Counted from the first letter of the stretch, positions 7,243-15,602 are shown. The stretch is DNA of 37,211 bases from Bacilli bacterium (GCA_024680795.1 JAILBR010000034.1:1-37211), one strand, 5' to 3'. Made by a program: numbers and translations. Notes: generated from the sequence alone by a model not told the origin.

Positions 7243-9564
7243 ATGATAAAGAGTTTGAATTTTGGTTGGAATTTTATTCGTGGTTATGAAGACGACTATT
7301 TAAAAAAGCTTGATGAAAGCAAAATAAAAGTCGTTAATATCCCTCATAACTGTCAAGAAGTTCCTTATAACTATTTCAGCGAAGAAAGTTATCAAGACTT
7401 ATTTACATATGAAAAATTATTCGATATTGAAATTGTTGATAAAGATCTCGTTTATTTATTAAGATTTGAAGGCTTTATGTTTAAAGCTAAGATGTATCTT
7501 AACGGACATGATTTAGGTGAACATTATTCAGGCTATCTCCCAGTTGAAATTGATGTTACAGATTATTTAAAAAAGCAAGGCAATAGACTACTAGTCATTC
7601 TCGATTCTAGAGAAGATATCAATTATCCACCTTTCGGTTTTGCATTAGACTATCTAACTTTTTCTGGCATCTATCGTGAAGTTAATCTTATCTCTCATCA
7701 AAAAACATATTTAGATAATTTCTATATTCATGCAGATAATTTAGGTAATGTTAAGGTTATCTACGATAAACACGGTGATAAAGATATCAAAATTGTTAAT
7801 AAAATCTTTTTTGAAAATAAAGAGATTGCCCTGTTTAAAGGAAACGAGTTTAAATTAGAAACATTCAATCTTTGGGACATTGATAATCCTAATCTTTATA
7901 AATTAGAAACAACCATTTCATTTGATAATTGTGTTGAAGTTTATCGCAATACCTTTGCTTTTAGAAAAGCCGAGTTTAAACCAGATGGATTTTATCTTAA
8001 TGATAAAAAAGTCAAATTAATTGGCTTAAATAGACACCAAGGGTATCCTTATATGGGTTACGCCGCCAGTAAGTCTTTGCAAGAAGATGATGCTTTAACG
8101 CTTAAAAAAACTGGCGTTAATATCGTTAGAACAAGCCACTATTCACAAAGTGAGCATTTCTTAAATGCTTGTGACAGACTCGGCTTACTAGTAGTCGATG
8201 AGATTCCAGGATGGCAACATATTGGAGAAAGCGAATGTTGGAGAAATGCATGCGTTGAAAACACTAAAAGGATGGTTTTAAAAGAGAGAAACCACCCATG
8301 TATTATCGCTTATGGAGTTAGGATAGATGAGTCCGTTGATGACCATGATTTATATACCAAAACCAATCAGGTCGCCCATGAATTTGACAAATACCGTCAA
8401 ACTCTGGGTGTTAGGAACTTCACAAATAGTGAGCTTTTAGAAGACATATATTCTTATAATGACTTCGTTTGCGATTCGATGAAAATTGGTTTAATTAATC
8501 CTAAAAAAGTTAAGCATAATGGCAAACCATATATGGTCAGTGAGTATCTTGGCCACATGGATCCAGTTAAACCAACTAGTGATATCGATAAGAAAATCGA
8601 AGTAGCGTTAAGACATGCAAGAGTTATCGATGATAATTTCAAATATGAGAATATCGCTGGTGCGATTGGTTGGTGCTTTGTTGATTATCATAGTCACACT
8701 GATTTTGGTAGCGGCGATCACATCTGTCCACATGGTGTTTACGATTTATATCGTAATCCAAAGCTTTCCAGCTATATTTATGCTTCTCAACAAGAAAAAG
8801 AACCGGTCATTGAATTATTAACGAACTTCAAGCCAGGTGATGTTAAAGAAGCAATCTTTAATGATTTATATATTGCCACAAACGCTGATTATGTCGAACT
8901 CTATAAAAACGGTGAGTTTGTGAAAAGGTTTTATCCTGTAAGCAAAGAATTTCCATATATGAAGCATCCACCAATTCTTATCGATGATATCGTTGGTGAA
9001 ACATTTAAAGAAGATAAATTCCCTAAAAAGAGTTGGCCTACAATCGCTAGAATGTTCTCTTATGCAGCAATGCATGGGTTTAACCACATGCCACTTAAAA
9101 ATAAGCTATATTTAGCTTATATGATGATTAAGCACAAGATTTCTTATACTGACTTAGTCCATTATTGGAACGAATATGTTGGAAGCTGGGGTGGCAAAGC
9201 CAAAACCTATGTTATCAAAGGCTTTAAGGATAATAAGTTGATGAAAGAAATTGAAGTCGGACCATCAAATGAATTCCATTTTGATATATCAACTAATAAG
9301 GAAGTTCTCATTAATGAAGAGACATACGATACATTAAGAGTAGTTATTAAGCATTTAGACGAACACAATAGTCTACTCCACTACTCAAATCGTATTGTTA
9401 AAATCCAAGTCGAAGGTCCAATCGAACTAGTCGGACCTAGCGAACAAGTCCTATTGGGTGGACAATTATCTTTATACTTCAATTCAATCGGAGTAGAAGG
9501 AAAAGCTAAGATTAAATTAACGATTGATAATGTCATAAAAGAACTTGAAATCGAGGTCAAATAA
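7243..9564 (+). CDS. GH2 beta-galactosidase / beta-glucuronidase-like glycosidase
   Basis: 773 residues. Seen: N-terminal jelly-roll sugar-binding domain (about 1-150), immunoglobulin-like domain (about 155-240), TIM barrel starting near GLNRHQGYPYMG (261-272), acid/base E363 in GVRIDESVDD and nucleophile E434 in YMVSEYLGHMD, then C-terminal beta domains. The RIDES form of the acid/base motif belongs to a GH2 branch distinct from LacZ, whose equivalent motif is GNE, so beta-galactosidase is likely but not certain. No signal peptide. An earlier in-frame ATG at 7192 is rejected because the TATAAT promoter lies downstream of it, and GGGAGAAG directly precedes 7243. Its stop is 1 nt from the sirtuin start. 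Confidence 0.9.
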   Translation: MIKSLNFGWNFIRGYEDDYLKKLDESKIKVVNIPHNCQEVPYNYFSEESYQDLFTYEKLFDIEIVDKDLVYLLRFEGFMFKAKMYLNGHDLGEHYSGYLPVEIDVTDYLKKQGNRLLVILDSREDINYPPFGFALDYLTFSGIYREVNLISHQKTYLDNFYIHADNLGNVKVIYDKHGDKDIKIVNKIFFENKEIALFKGNEFKLETFNLWDIDNPNLYKLETTISFDNCVEVYRNTFAFRKAEFKPDGFYLNDKKVKLIGLNRHQGYPYMGYAASKSLQEDDALTLKKTGVNIVRTSHYSQSEHFLNACDRLGLLVVDEIPGWQHIGESECWRNACVENTKRMVLKERNHPCIIAYGVRIDESVDDHDLYTKTNQVAHEFDKYRQTLGVRNFTNSELLEDIYSYNDFVCDSMKIGLINPKKVKHNGKPYMVSEYLGHMDPVKPTSDIDKKIEVALRHARVIDDNFKYENIAGAIGWCFVDYHSHTDFGSGDHICPHGVYDLYRNPKLSSYIYASQQEKEPVIELLTNFKPGDVKEAIFNDLYIATNADYVELYKNGEFVKRFYPVSKEFPYMKHPPILIDDIVGETFKEDKFPKKSWPTIARMFSYAAMHGFNHMPLKNKLYLAYMMIKHKISYTDLVHYWNEYVGSWGGKAKTYVIKGFKDNKLMKEIEVGPSNEFHFDISTNKEVLINEETYDTLRVVIKHLDEHNSLLHYSNRIVKIQVEGPIELVGPSEQVLLGGQLSLYFNSIGVEGKAKIKLTIDNVIKELEIEVK

Positions 9565-9565
9565 T

Positions 9566-10294
9566 ATGTCAGATGCAGAAGTAAAAAAGTTACAATCTCT
9601 TATCGACAACGCGACAAACATCGTCTTTTTTGGCGGTGCAGGCGTCTCTACTGAAAGTGGAATTAAAGATTTTAGAAGTAAAGACGGTCTCTATAAATTA
9701 GAGAGTAAATATGGCGTTCCTTACGAAACGATTTTATCCCACACTTACTATCGCTACCACACAGACACATTCTTTGAATTCTATCGTGAATTTATGATTG
9801 TCACAACCGCTAAGCCAAATCCCGCCCATCTATATTTAGCAGAGTTAGAAAAGAAGAAGAATTTAACAATCATTACTCAAAATATTGATGGGTTGCACCA
9901 AAAAGCAGGCAGCAAAAGAGTTTTAGAATTACATGGCTCAATTGAAAGAAACTATTGCGAAAGATGTGGGAAGTTTTATTCGTTATCTGATATCCTTCAA
10001 CAAAGTGGCACCCCGAGATGCACTGATTGTGGAGCAGTTATCAAACCAGATGTGGTTTTATATGAAGAGCCATTAAATGGTGAAACAATCGATTCCGCAA
10101 TTAGAGCGATGCAAAAAGCAGATTTATTAATCATTGCTGGCACCTCTTTAGCGGTTTATCCTGCTGCTGCATTTATTGACTACTATAATGGGACTGACAT
10201 TGTGGTCATAAATAAAACACATGTACCAGTGAGAAGAAATATAACATTAGAAATCAACGATCCGGTTGGTGAAATATTCTCCAAATTAAAATAG
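9566..10294 (+). CDS. cobB: NAD-dependent protein deacylase, sirtuin family
   Basis: 242 residues. Removes acyl groups from lysines, consuming NAD. Seen: GAGVSTESGIKDFRS (24-38) NAD-binding motif, TQNIDGLHQKAG (104-115), catalytic H123 in LHGS, four zinc cysteines (131, 134, 152, 155), and GTSLAVYPAA near the C-terminus. It has both the catalytic histidine and the zinc site, so it is not the macrodomain-linked SirTM type. The ATG at 9566 follows GAGG by 9 nt and lies 1 nt after the GH2 stop, so it shares that transcript. A TTG at 9545 inside the GH2 gene would give an extension with no ribosome site. Deacylating metabolic enzymes of the sugar island is possible but unsupported. Confidence 0.93.
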   Translation: MSDAEVKKLQSLIDNATNIVFFGGAGVSTESGIKDFRSKDGLYKLESKYGVPYETILSHTYYRYHTDTFFEFYREFMIVTTAKPNPAHLYLAELEKKKNLTIITQNIDGLHQKAGSKRVLELHGSIERNYCERCGKFYSLSDILQQSGTPRCTDCGAVIKPDVVLYEEPLNGETIDSAIRAMQKADLLIIAGTSLAVYPAAAFIDYYNGTDIVVINKTHVPVRRNITLEINDPVGEIFSKLK

Positions 10295-10315
10295 TAGCAA
10301 ATGCTACTATTTTTT
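10290..10315. terminator. Bidirectional terminator between convergent genes
   Basis: Stem ATAGTAGC-AAAT-GCTACTAT (10291-10310) is followed by TTTTTATT on the plus strand and, in reverse, by a T-rich run. It contains the stop codons of both the sirtuin and the 932-residue gene. Confidence 0.85.
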
Positions 10316-13105
10316 ATTGGCTAGCGACACAAACACAACGTTTCCGTAGTCATAGCATTCTGTTGAATCATCTAGATATGCCATACCAGGATATGAATTT
10401 GGAATGATACACTTATGGAGTTTTAGTAATGATTTACTATATTCTTTTGCATCATACCCAAACTCGTTATAGACCTTGTATTTTTCTTTATGCTTTTTAA
10501 TGTTTGCGACAAATGTTTGTGAATAAATATAACCATTAGACATGTTATATCTCGACCAACGATTATGTTCTAAGAATGATAAATATTTCCATAAAATGCC
10601 ATTCTCGTATTTATCGATATTATTTTCGCCTAAATAATTGACATATGTTGCGATATATTCACCGAAGTTAGCGCTGTTCTTGTTGCTTGATTTTTTATAA
10701 TCACTGATGCGGATGAATCTTCTTCTGCTGTCTTCTTCATCAGCGTTTTTCTTTTCAATTCTAGAAAGTAGTTCTTGTCTAATATCAGGAGAAAGAATTT
10801 TTTCATTCTTTTCTTTTCCGCTTAAAGAATAGTTTGGATCAATTTCATCAAAATAATCTGATAAAACATCATAGATGTTGTTGATCTTAAGATATTTTCT
10901 ATCTTCAATGATGGAGTCGTAAGAATACATATTTTCTCTATTGCCAAAAGGACAAATAGAAACGCCTGGATGTCTTTTTGCTTCAATACCGCTATGCCAG
11001 TTTAAACGTCTGATATTCTTTTCATCTCTAATATTAACAAAGATGGTTTGGTAGAAATATGGATGATTGGAAAAATCAGAATTATATAATTCTTGTCTAA
11101 TGTTTTGCAAGATTGCGTTAGCGACTTTAATATTTTCTTCATCACTACCTAACGCTACAACAATCGCGTTAATCTTGCTTAAATTCTTGCCTGGTGTCTT
11201 TTCTTTTAAATTTCCTGTTCCACCATCAATAGCTTCTAAGAAGTCTAAGTCTTTACAGTTCTTTTCAAAAGCATAAACGAACGGGAATTTTGTGAGTTCG
11301 TCAATTTCTTCAAAATGACCAGGATAATCTTTGCCATAGAATTCTACTAAGCCATCATAATTAAAGAATGGACTTTCCACTGTCTTTTTATCACCCTTAA
11401 TAATCTTCTTAATTAAATAAGATGGGTGAGTTTGAGTAAAAACACCAATGGTTTGGCTGATGTTCAAATCATAAACATAACTAACAAACCTAGAAGGAAT
11501 GTAACGATCTAGATTAATGCCTTTTTCTGGTAGGGATGGCCTAATTGCGGTTGAATCAACAAACAAATTATTCATCGCCATTTGACCAGTTTGTCCAAAG
11601 CCAAGAATTAAGGCTGAGAAGCGATGTTCATCTTCAATTTTCTCAATCTTTTTCACATAGGCGTAGTCTTTTTCTAAACCTTCTGCGACTTGTTCTGGTG
11701 ATAATTTTGATAAATCATATTTCTCCACTTTTTCAGGCACATCAATATCAGGTATCTTTTCTTCTAAAGGCTCACCTTCTTCATGGAAAATTTTGACTCT
11801 ATTAATCGCAAATTTCTTATATCTATATCCATCTGCATCGCTATTTTTGAGATCAGATAAGATATTTTGCACTTCCACTTCATGTCGTTTAGCAATCAAA
11901 TCTTCGCCAGCAAGATATCCTTCATTAACAACATGAATTTGGAACATGCTTCTAAAATATGTATAAATAGATAGTTTTGGAGAATCACTGTCTTCGAACC
12001 TTACTTTATTATTTTCAATAACAATTTGCTTTTTTAATAACTCTGGGGAAATGATGTCTCTAATCTTTTCTAAGATGATATTATCGTAGAATTCATAGTT
12101 AATCGTGCTATTGGAGAGTAGATAATAATCTAAATAGATGAGCTCTGGCTCTTTAACGTCAACAACTTTGGTTAAGTCTCCACCTCTTTCTTTTTCTACT
12201 TTGATATTGACATGTTTTTGAATGAATTCTTCTAGCTCTTTCTGTTCAATCACTCTTTGAGCTTTTCCTTCAAAGAATTCAACACGAATCATTTCATCAA
12301 TATCATCAAAAACTGCATTACTATTTTTGCTCTCAAGACCATAAGCCTTAGAGTCATTCTCTAAAGAGAAAATTCTAATTTTTTTCTTTGATAGAGATTC
12401 AAATGGTTCTTTTTTACTAACAAGGCCAAGGAGTACTGTGATAGGCATTTGCATCGATTTATCTTTAGCCTTATAAAATGATTGATAAATATATCCGTTT
12501 GCCATCACTTCACGATGCAATTCATTTTCTTTATCATATGGTTCTAAATCAGTACCCGCAAAAATGATTAATGGCTCAGTTCCATCTTTTTTATGATGTT
12601 CTTCTATCGAGTTAGCAAGGACTAAAGTATCTTCAGTCACGGAAGTAAAGACATAAACAAACTTAGCTTTTCTTCTTCTTAACACCAATCTATATTTGCT
12701 AGATAGTTCGTAGCTCAATCCTAAAGAGATAATGAAAATATAGGTTGATGCCAGCCAAAGCATTGACCCATAGTAAAAAATAGAGGCAAGCGGGGTTAAA
12801 TAATATAGTTCGTAAGCATCTTGTCCTTCAAAAGTTAAACCACCACCGGTAACATAGAGCAAATTTATTGCTCTATAAAGTCCTTCAACGAATGATTCAT
12901 CCGAAAAATTATAACTGGCGATAGCGCAGATACAACCAAATCGAATAGCGAAAGAGATAACAAAAATTACGACAAGATAGATAAAGGAGAAACTCTTTCT
13001 GCCGATATTTTTTGGTAGTTGACTAAGTTTTAAAAATAATCCAATTGTGGCTAAAAAGGCTAAGCCTAATAAAACCACAGTAAGTATAAATGCAATTATA
13101 AACAT
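10307..13105 (-). CDS. Channel-like membrane protein with two TrkA/RCK-like Rossmann regions and a degenerate RyR-like C-terminus
   Basis: 932 residues. Seen: three TM segments (about 3-27, 39-63, 106-130) with a re-entrant-like loop between the last two (about 74-94) containing TGGGLTF, placed where K+ channels carry the filter; a first Rossmann-like strand-helix after the membrane (148-185); a charged middle; a second Rossmann fold with LGFGQTG (501-507, GxGxxG nucleotide-binding loop) and VVALGSDEENIK (649-660); and a C-terminal LEHNRWSRYNMSNGY segment (845-859) plus a distal LHKCIIPNSY (896-905), matching the spacing of bacterial RyR domains. AGGAG precedes the ATG, 12 bp after the RyR gene stop, so the two form an operon. 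Inference: a pore-type protein gated by nucleotides or another ligand. The ion filter is not canonical, so transport is unproven. Confidence 0.75.
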   Translation of the reverse strand: MFIIAFILTVVLLGLAFLATIGLFLKLSQLPKNIGRKSFSFIYLVVIFVISFAIRFGCICAIASYNFSDESFVEGLYRAINLLYVTGGGLTFEGQDAYELYYLTPLASIFYYGSMLWLASTYIFIISLGLSYELSSKYRLVLRRRKAKFVYVFTSVTEDTLVLANSIEEHHKKDGTEPLIIFAGTDLEPYDKENELHREVMANGYIYQSFYKAKDKSMQMPITVLLGLVSKKEPFESLSKKKIRIFSLENDSKAYGLESKNSNAVFDDIDEMIRVEFFEGKAQRVIEQKELEEFIQKHVNIKVEKERGGDLTKVVDVKEPELIYLDYYLLSNSTINYEFYDNIILEKIRDIISPELLKKQIVIENNKVRFEDSDSPKLSIYTYFRSMFQIHVVNEGYLAGEDLIAKRHEVEVQNILSDLKNSDADGYRYKKFAINRVKIFHEEGEPLEEKIPDIDVPEKVEKYDLSKLSPEQVAEGLEKDYAYVKKIEKIEDEHRFSALILGFGQTGQMAMNNLFVDSTAIRPSLPEKGINLDRYIPSRFVSYVYDLNISQTIGVFTQTHPSYLIKKIIKGDKKTVESPFFNYDGLVEFYGKDYPGHFEEIDELTKFPFVYAFEKNCKDLDFLEAIDGGTGNLKEKTPGKNLSKINAIVVALGSDEENIKVANAILQNIRQELYNSDFSNHPYFYQTIFVNIRDEKNIRRLNWHSGIEAKRHPGVSICPFGNRENMYSYDSIIEDRKYLKINNIYDVLSDYFDEIDPNYSLSGKEKNEKILSPDIRQELLSRIEKKNADEEDSRRRFIRISDYKKSSNKNSANFGEYIATYVNYLGENNIDKYENGILWKYLSFLEHNRWSRYNMSNGYIYSQTFVANIKKHKEKYKVYNEFGYDAKEYSKSLLKLHKCIIPNSYPGMAYLDDSTECYDYGNVVFVSLANKK

Positions 13106-13117
13106 GCTGTTTATCTC

Positions 13118-13444
13118 CTATTTTGTTATCTTGTATCCTAAAGCAATAATGCTTTTAATGGTTGTTTTGGCGGTGTTTCGATCATATTCCTTTTCGATTT
13201 CAGGTAGTTCTTCATAAGGAACTAGACATGGGGTTTCTTTCTTTTCGTCATTTCTAACTGGCCCAAAAGTCCATCCTTCTTGCATACGATTAAAAGCCCA
13301 TCTCTCATGGATGTTTTTTGCAACTATCTCAATAATGTCTAAATAATCACCATCGAAAGATAAGTCATCAATATCAACTGGATTAGGAATATATTTTTTC
13401 ATCGACAATATATTATTATACACGTAATCAGTATCTTTTTTCAC
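13118..13444 (-). CDS. Stand-alone bacterial RyR-domain protein
   Basis: 108 residues. Almost the whole protein is one RyR (ryanodine receptor repeat) domain: YIPNPVDIDD (18-27), then HERWAFNRMQEGWTFGP, the acidic RNDEKKETP turn, LVPYEELPEIEKEYDR, and the final helix ending ALGYKI. In animals this domain builds the RyR calcium channel; bacterial copies are known but their ligands are not established as far as I know. Start is uncertain: GTG at 13444 has no ribosome site, and ATG at 13402 would give 94 residues beginning exactly at the domain, with an A/T-rich TATAATAATAT stretch just upstream. It is co-transcribed with the channel-like gene, which has a degenerate form of the same domain. Confidence 0.85.
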   Translation of the reverse strand: MKKDTDYVYNNILSMKKYIPNPVDIDDLSFDGDYLDIIEIVAKNIHERWAFNRMQEGWTFGPVRNDEKKETPCLVPYEELPEIEKEYDRNTAKTTIKSIIALGYKITK

Positions 13445-13489
13445 TTAATATTGAAAAAACAAATACATTATATGTCCGATAAAGAATAG

Positions 13490-14308
13490 TTATTTAATAT
13501 TTTCGCCTAATGCGTAAACGCCTTGAGAAAAAATCTTTTTAAAACCTAAAGAAGCATATAAACGGTTACTGATTGGGTTCTTTTGATCAACGTTAAGAGT
13601 GGCAATATATCCTGAATCAATAATTTCGTTTAAAACAGTGCCCACTACTTTTCTTGCATATCCTTGTCCACGATATTCTTGCCTTGTGAAAACATAGGAG
13701 ATTTTTTTATCTAAATCAGTCCAAATATGCGCTTTAGCCATCGAAACTATTTTTCCATCTTTTCTAATGATTCTAAAATCGTGAATTTTCGCAATTATCT
13801 TATCGATATCAATCTTATCGGTTAGGCCACAATCTTTTGCAAATTGGCAAGTGCACTCATATATTTCATTTACATCATCTTCTGTTGCCGCTTCAACTTC
13901 ATTAGAGCAAACATCACATCTTTCTTTCGCTTCCATAAAATCCATTCCTAATTGAAGATGACTATCGTAGCCATGTTTATTTAAAAACAAAGCAATTTCA
14001 TCCCCAAGCTCAGTTGGACATAAATAATCTTTCACTTCATATTTATTTTCGAAAATGAAGTTAAAAAGTTCTCCAATTAACTCTTTGTCGCCAAAAAGAA
14101 GTAAATTAAATGGCTCTTTTTTAAGCACTAAAAGAGTATGTTTTTCATCATGAGCTTTAAGGGCGTATTCTTTATCATTCACTTCTAAAAGCAAAGGGGC
14201 ATCAAAACGATAAAATGCCTCCGTATATTTGTTAGTTAATAGAAATTCTCTATTATCGTTATAGAATTCGTCGCCATTTTTATATATTTTTATCATTTCT
14301 TTTTCCAT
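13490..14308 (-). CDS. GNAT-family N-acetyltransferase
   Basis: 272 residues. The C-terminal half (about 135-265) is a GNAT fold with acetyl-CoA motif A seen as QEYRGQGYARKVVGTVL, a preceding beta-strand pair, and NRLYASLGFKKI near the end (motif B). The N-terminal half (1-130) is an alpha/beta domain without a family I recognise; this two-part build resembles acetyltransferases whose first half is a degenerate GNAT copy. Substrate unknown. It has no ribosome site: TATCAT ends 6 nt before the ATG, indicating a leaderless mRNA. The stop lies 46 bp before the RyR gene, so a common transcript with the RyR pair is possible. Confidence 0.87.
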   Translation of the reverse strand: MEKEMIKIYKNGDEFYNDNREFLLTNKYTEAFYRFDAPLLLEVNDKEYALKAHDEKHTLLVLKKEPFNLLLFGDKELIGELFNFIFENKYEVKDYLCPTELGDEIALFLNKHGYDSHLQLGMDFMEAKERCDVCSNEVEAATEDDVNEIYECTCQFAKDCGLTDKIDIDKIIAKIHDFRIIRKDGKIVSMAKAHIWTDLDKKISYVFTRQEYRGQGYARKVVGTVLNEIIDSGYIATLNVDQKNPISNRLYASLGFKKIFSQGVYALGENIK

Positions 14309-14320
14309 ATGAATATGATA
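14309..14320 (-). promoter_or_regulatory. Leaderless promoter of the GNAT gene
   Basis: TATCAT (14320-14315 on the minus strand) followed by ATTCAT and the ATG at 14308. The upstream T-rich spacer resembles that before the phosphorylase gene. The -35 region falls in the preceding terminator hairpin and is weak. Confidence 0.6.
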
Positions 14321-14322
14321 GC

Positions 14323-14357
14323 AAAAAATAAAAGGACTGACACTATTGTATCAATCC
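14323..14357 (-). terminator. Terminator downstream of the phosphorylase gene
   Basis: GGATTGA (14357-14351) pairs with TCAGTCC (14340-14334) with one G-U, followed by TTTTATTTTTT. Its upstream arm belongs to the 28-bp repeat shared with the tRNA terminator. The U-tract runs directly into the promoter of the next gene. Confidence 0.7.
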
Positions 14358-14373
14358 AATTATCAACTAATGG
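14346..14373. repeat. 28-bp direct repeat, distal copy (other copy 15418-15445)
   Basis: Identical over 28 bp to 15418-15445, where it covers the CCA end of tRNA-Glu and the first terminator arm. At this copy the tRNA body is absent. The two copies bracket about 1.04 kb holding the phosphorylase gene and a decayed gene. Confidence 0.85.
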
Positions 14374-14396
14374 CTGGTTTACAGCGTTTTGATACA

Positions 14397-14426
14397 GCCG
14401 AACACTCCATCATACCTGCCGAACAC
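14397..14426. repeat. Two 9-bp direct repeats GCCGAACAC, 21 bp apart
   Basis: GCCGAACAC at 14397-14405 and 14418-14426. The 21-bp period is two helical turns, as for a protein binding one DNA face. They lie between the phosphorylase stop and the GNAT promoter and are G+C-rich for this region. Confidence 0.5.
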
Positions 14427-14430
14427 CTGT

Positions 14431-15177
14431 TTAAATCTCTTCAATTATCTTTAGTCCAATATCTAGTTTGAGCAAGTCATGATTGGCGGCATGTAAAAGG
14501 CTTTTGTCATAGTTTCCTTCCATTAGAACATCACCAGGTTGTAAGAAGTCATAGAGTTCGAGTTTGAAATAGTTTGCTACTGCTTGGCATGCAGCAAGCT
14601 CCATCTCCACCACTAAACAGCCTTCTTCTTTTCTCTTTTTAACTTTGTTAACCGTTTCCATTAAGAAGCCATCAGTTGTCCAAACCTTACCTTTAACATA
14701 AGGAATGTTTAGTTTTTTGAAAATAGATTCAACTTTATTGGCGTTATTGATTTCCACAAAATCGCTAGGAGGCATGAAATGATATGAAGTACCCTCATCA
14801 CGATATGCTTCTGTCGGAATAACAAATTTGCCTCTTGTTGCTTCTTCATCAAGGGTTCCACAAGAACCAAACATTACATATTTAGTTGCGCCTGTAATAT
14901 GAGCACATTCACAAATTTCTCCAGCACATAATACCGAACCCATCGATGAAAGATATGCACCGATAAGTTCGCCTTTATATTCAAAAGCATAAATAGGAAT
15001 CTTGTAAGATGAGCCACCAATTAAACCAATTTGTTTCAATTCATAATGTGATTGGAGATGATTGAACAAATTGTCAGATAAAAGAACAAGGCATTTCTCT
15101 AATATATGCCCTTTCTTTCCATAAAAATGTTCTAACTTTAAAATTGGTTCGCTAATATCAAATGAATCAATAATCAT
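14431..15177 (-). CDS. Nucleoside phosphorylase (uridine/purine phosphorylase family)
   Basis: 248 residues from the ATG at 15177. Family PNP_UDP_1: splits nucleosides with phosphate to base and ribose-1-phosphate. Seen: GLIGGSSYKIP (51-61), a Ser/Gly-rich stretch SSMGSVLCAGE (77-87), GSCGTLDEEATRGKFVI (104-120) and VVEMELAACQAVA (189-201), whose EME is the ribose-binding signature. Uridine, purine and AMP-nucleosidase-like members cannot be told apart by eye. The longer reading from a GTG/ATG-like start near 15207 is rejected because TATCAT (15189-15184) ends 6 nt before the ATG. The gene lies between 28-bp direct repeats and beside a decayed gene, so it may be an acquired or rearranged piece. 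Confidence 0.88.
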   Translation of the reverse strand: MIIDSFDISEPILKLEHFYGKKGHILEKCLVLLSDNLFNHLQSHYELKQIGLIGGSSYKIPIYAFEYKGELIGAYLSSMGSVLCAGEICECAHITGATKYVMFGSCGTLDEEATRGKFVIPTEAYRDEGTSYHFMPPSDFVEINNANKVESIFKKLNIPYVKGKVWTTDGFLMETVNKVKKRKEEGCLVVEMELAACQAVANYFKLELYDFLQPGDVLMEGNYDKSLLHAANHDLLKLDIGLKIIEEI

Positions 15178-15189
15178 GCTTATATGATA
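15178..15189 (-). promoter_or_regulatory. Leaderless promoter of the phosphorylase gene
   Basis: TATCAT (15189-15184 on the minus strand), then ATAAGC, then the ATG at 15177. The same -10 hexamer and spacing occur before the GNAT gene. Confidence 0.6.
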
Positions 15190-15213
15190 ACAAAAAAATA
15201 AAAACATTAATAT

Positions 15214-15390
15214 CTAGGTTATCATTAATATTTTTAAATGAGAATTAAGTAACTCAATATCAAAAGGAACATAATCATTTGCTTTGAAGGTTTCAAATGC
15301 TTTAATTGCCTCTTTTTATTCCCAAGATTGATTTTGCGTATCATGTCTATATTATTAAATTTATGTAATAACTTATCATTGTTTTTTGTA
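15214..15390 (-). pseudogene. Frameshifted remnant of an unidentified gene
   Basis: Reading the minus strand, about 26 protein-like codons (NNDKLLHKFNNIDMIRKI...) run to an A-rich GGAATAAAAAGAGG stretch near 15310-15325. The sense then continues in another frame as EAIKAFETFKANDYVPFD and on to TAG at 15214. Neither frame alone is a gene, and no start or ribosome site remains. The parent family is not recognised. It directly follows the tRNA terminator. Confidence 0.45.
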
Positions 15391-15401
15391 GAAAAAGACA
15401 A

Positions 15402-15429
15402 GAAAAAAGGATTGACTTTGTATCAATCC
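15402..15429 (-). terminator. Terminator of the tRNA-Asn/tRNA-Glu transcript
   Basis: GGATTGA (15429-15423 on the minus strand) pairs with TCAATCC (15415-15409), followed by TTTTTTCT. It begins 13 nt after the tRNA-Glu CCA. Confidence 0.85.
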
Positions 15430-15442
15430 AATTATCAACTAA

Positions 15443-15519
15443 TGGTGATCTGCATGGGATTCGAACCCATGAATGCCACCGTGAAAGGGTGGTGAGTTAA
15501 GCCGCTTCTCCAGCAGACC
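15443..15519 (-). tRNA. tRNA-Glu (anticodon TTC)
   Basis: Complete cloverleaf with encoded CCA: acceptor GGTCTGC/GCAGATC with one G-U, anticodon stem CCACC/GGTGG around the loop CTTTCAC, T-loop GGTTCGAATCC, discriminator A. Confidence 0.95.
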
Positions 15520-15526
15520 ACTTGAT

Positions 15527-15602
15527 TGGCGCCTACCGAGGGACTCGAACCCACGACCGATCGGTTAACAGCCGATAGCTCTACCGACTGAGCTAGGTAG
15601 GC
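15527..15602 (-). tRNA. tRNA-Asn (anticodon GTT)
   Basis: Complete cloverleaf with encoded CCA: acceptor GCCTACC/GGTAGGC, D-loop AGTCGGTAGAGC, anticodon loop CTGTTAA, T-loop GGTTCGAGTCC, discriminator G. It is 7 bp upstream of tRNA-Glu on the same transcript. Confidence 0.96.

Noticed and set aside
9566-10294. Sirtuin as part of an anti-phage module with the RyR pair
   Set aside because: It is a normal catalytic and zinc-binding sirtuin, follows the GH2 gene by 1 nt on the opposite strand and is separated by a bidirectional terminator.
14371-14430. Possible second tRNA next to the distal 28-bp repeat
   Set aside because: The sequence upstream of the repeat cannot be folded into T-arm or anticodon-arm elements.
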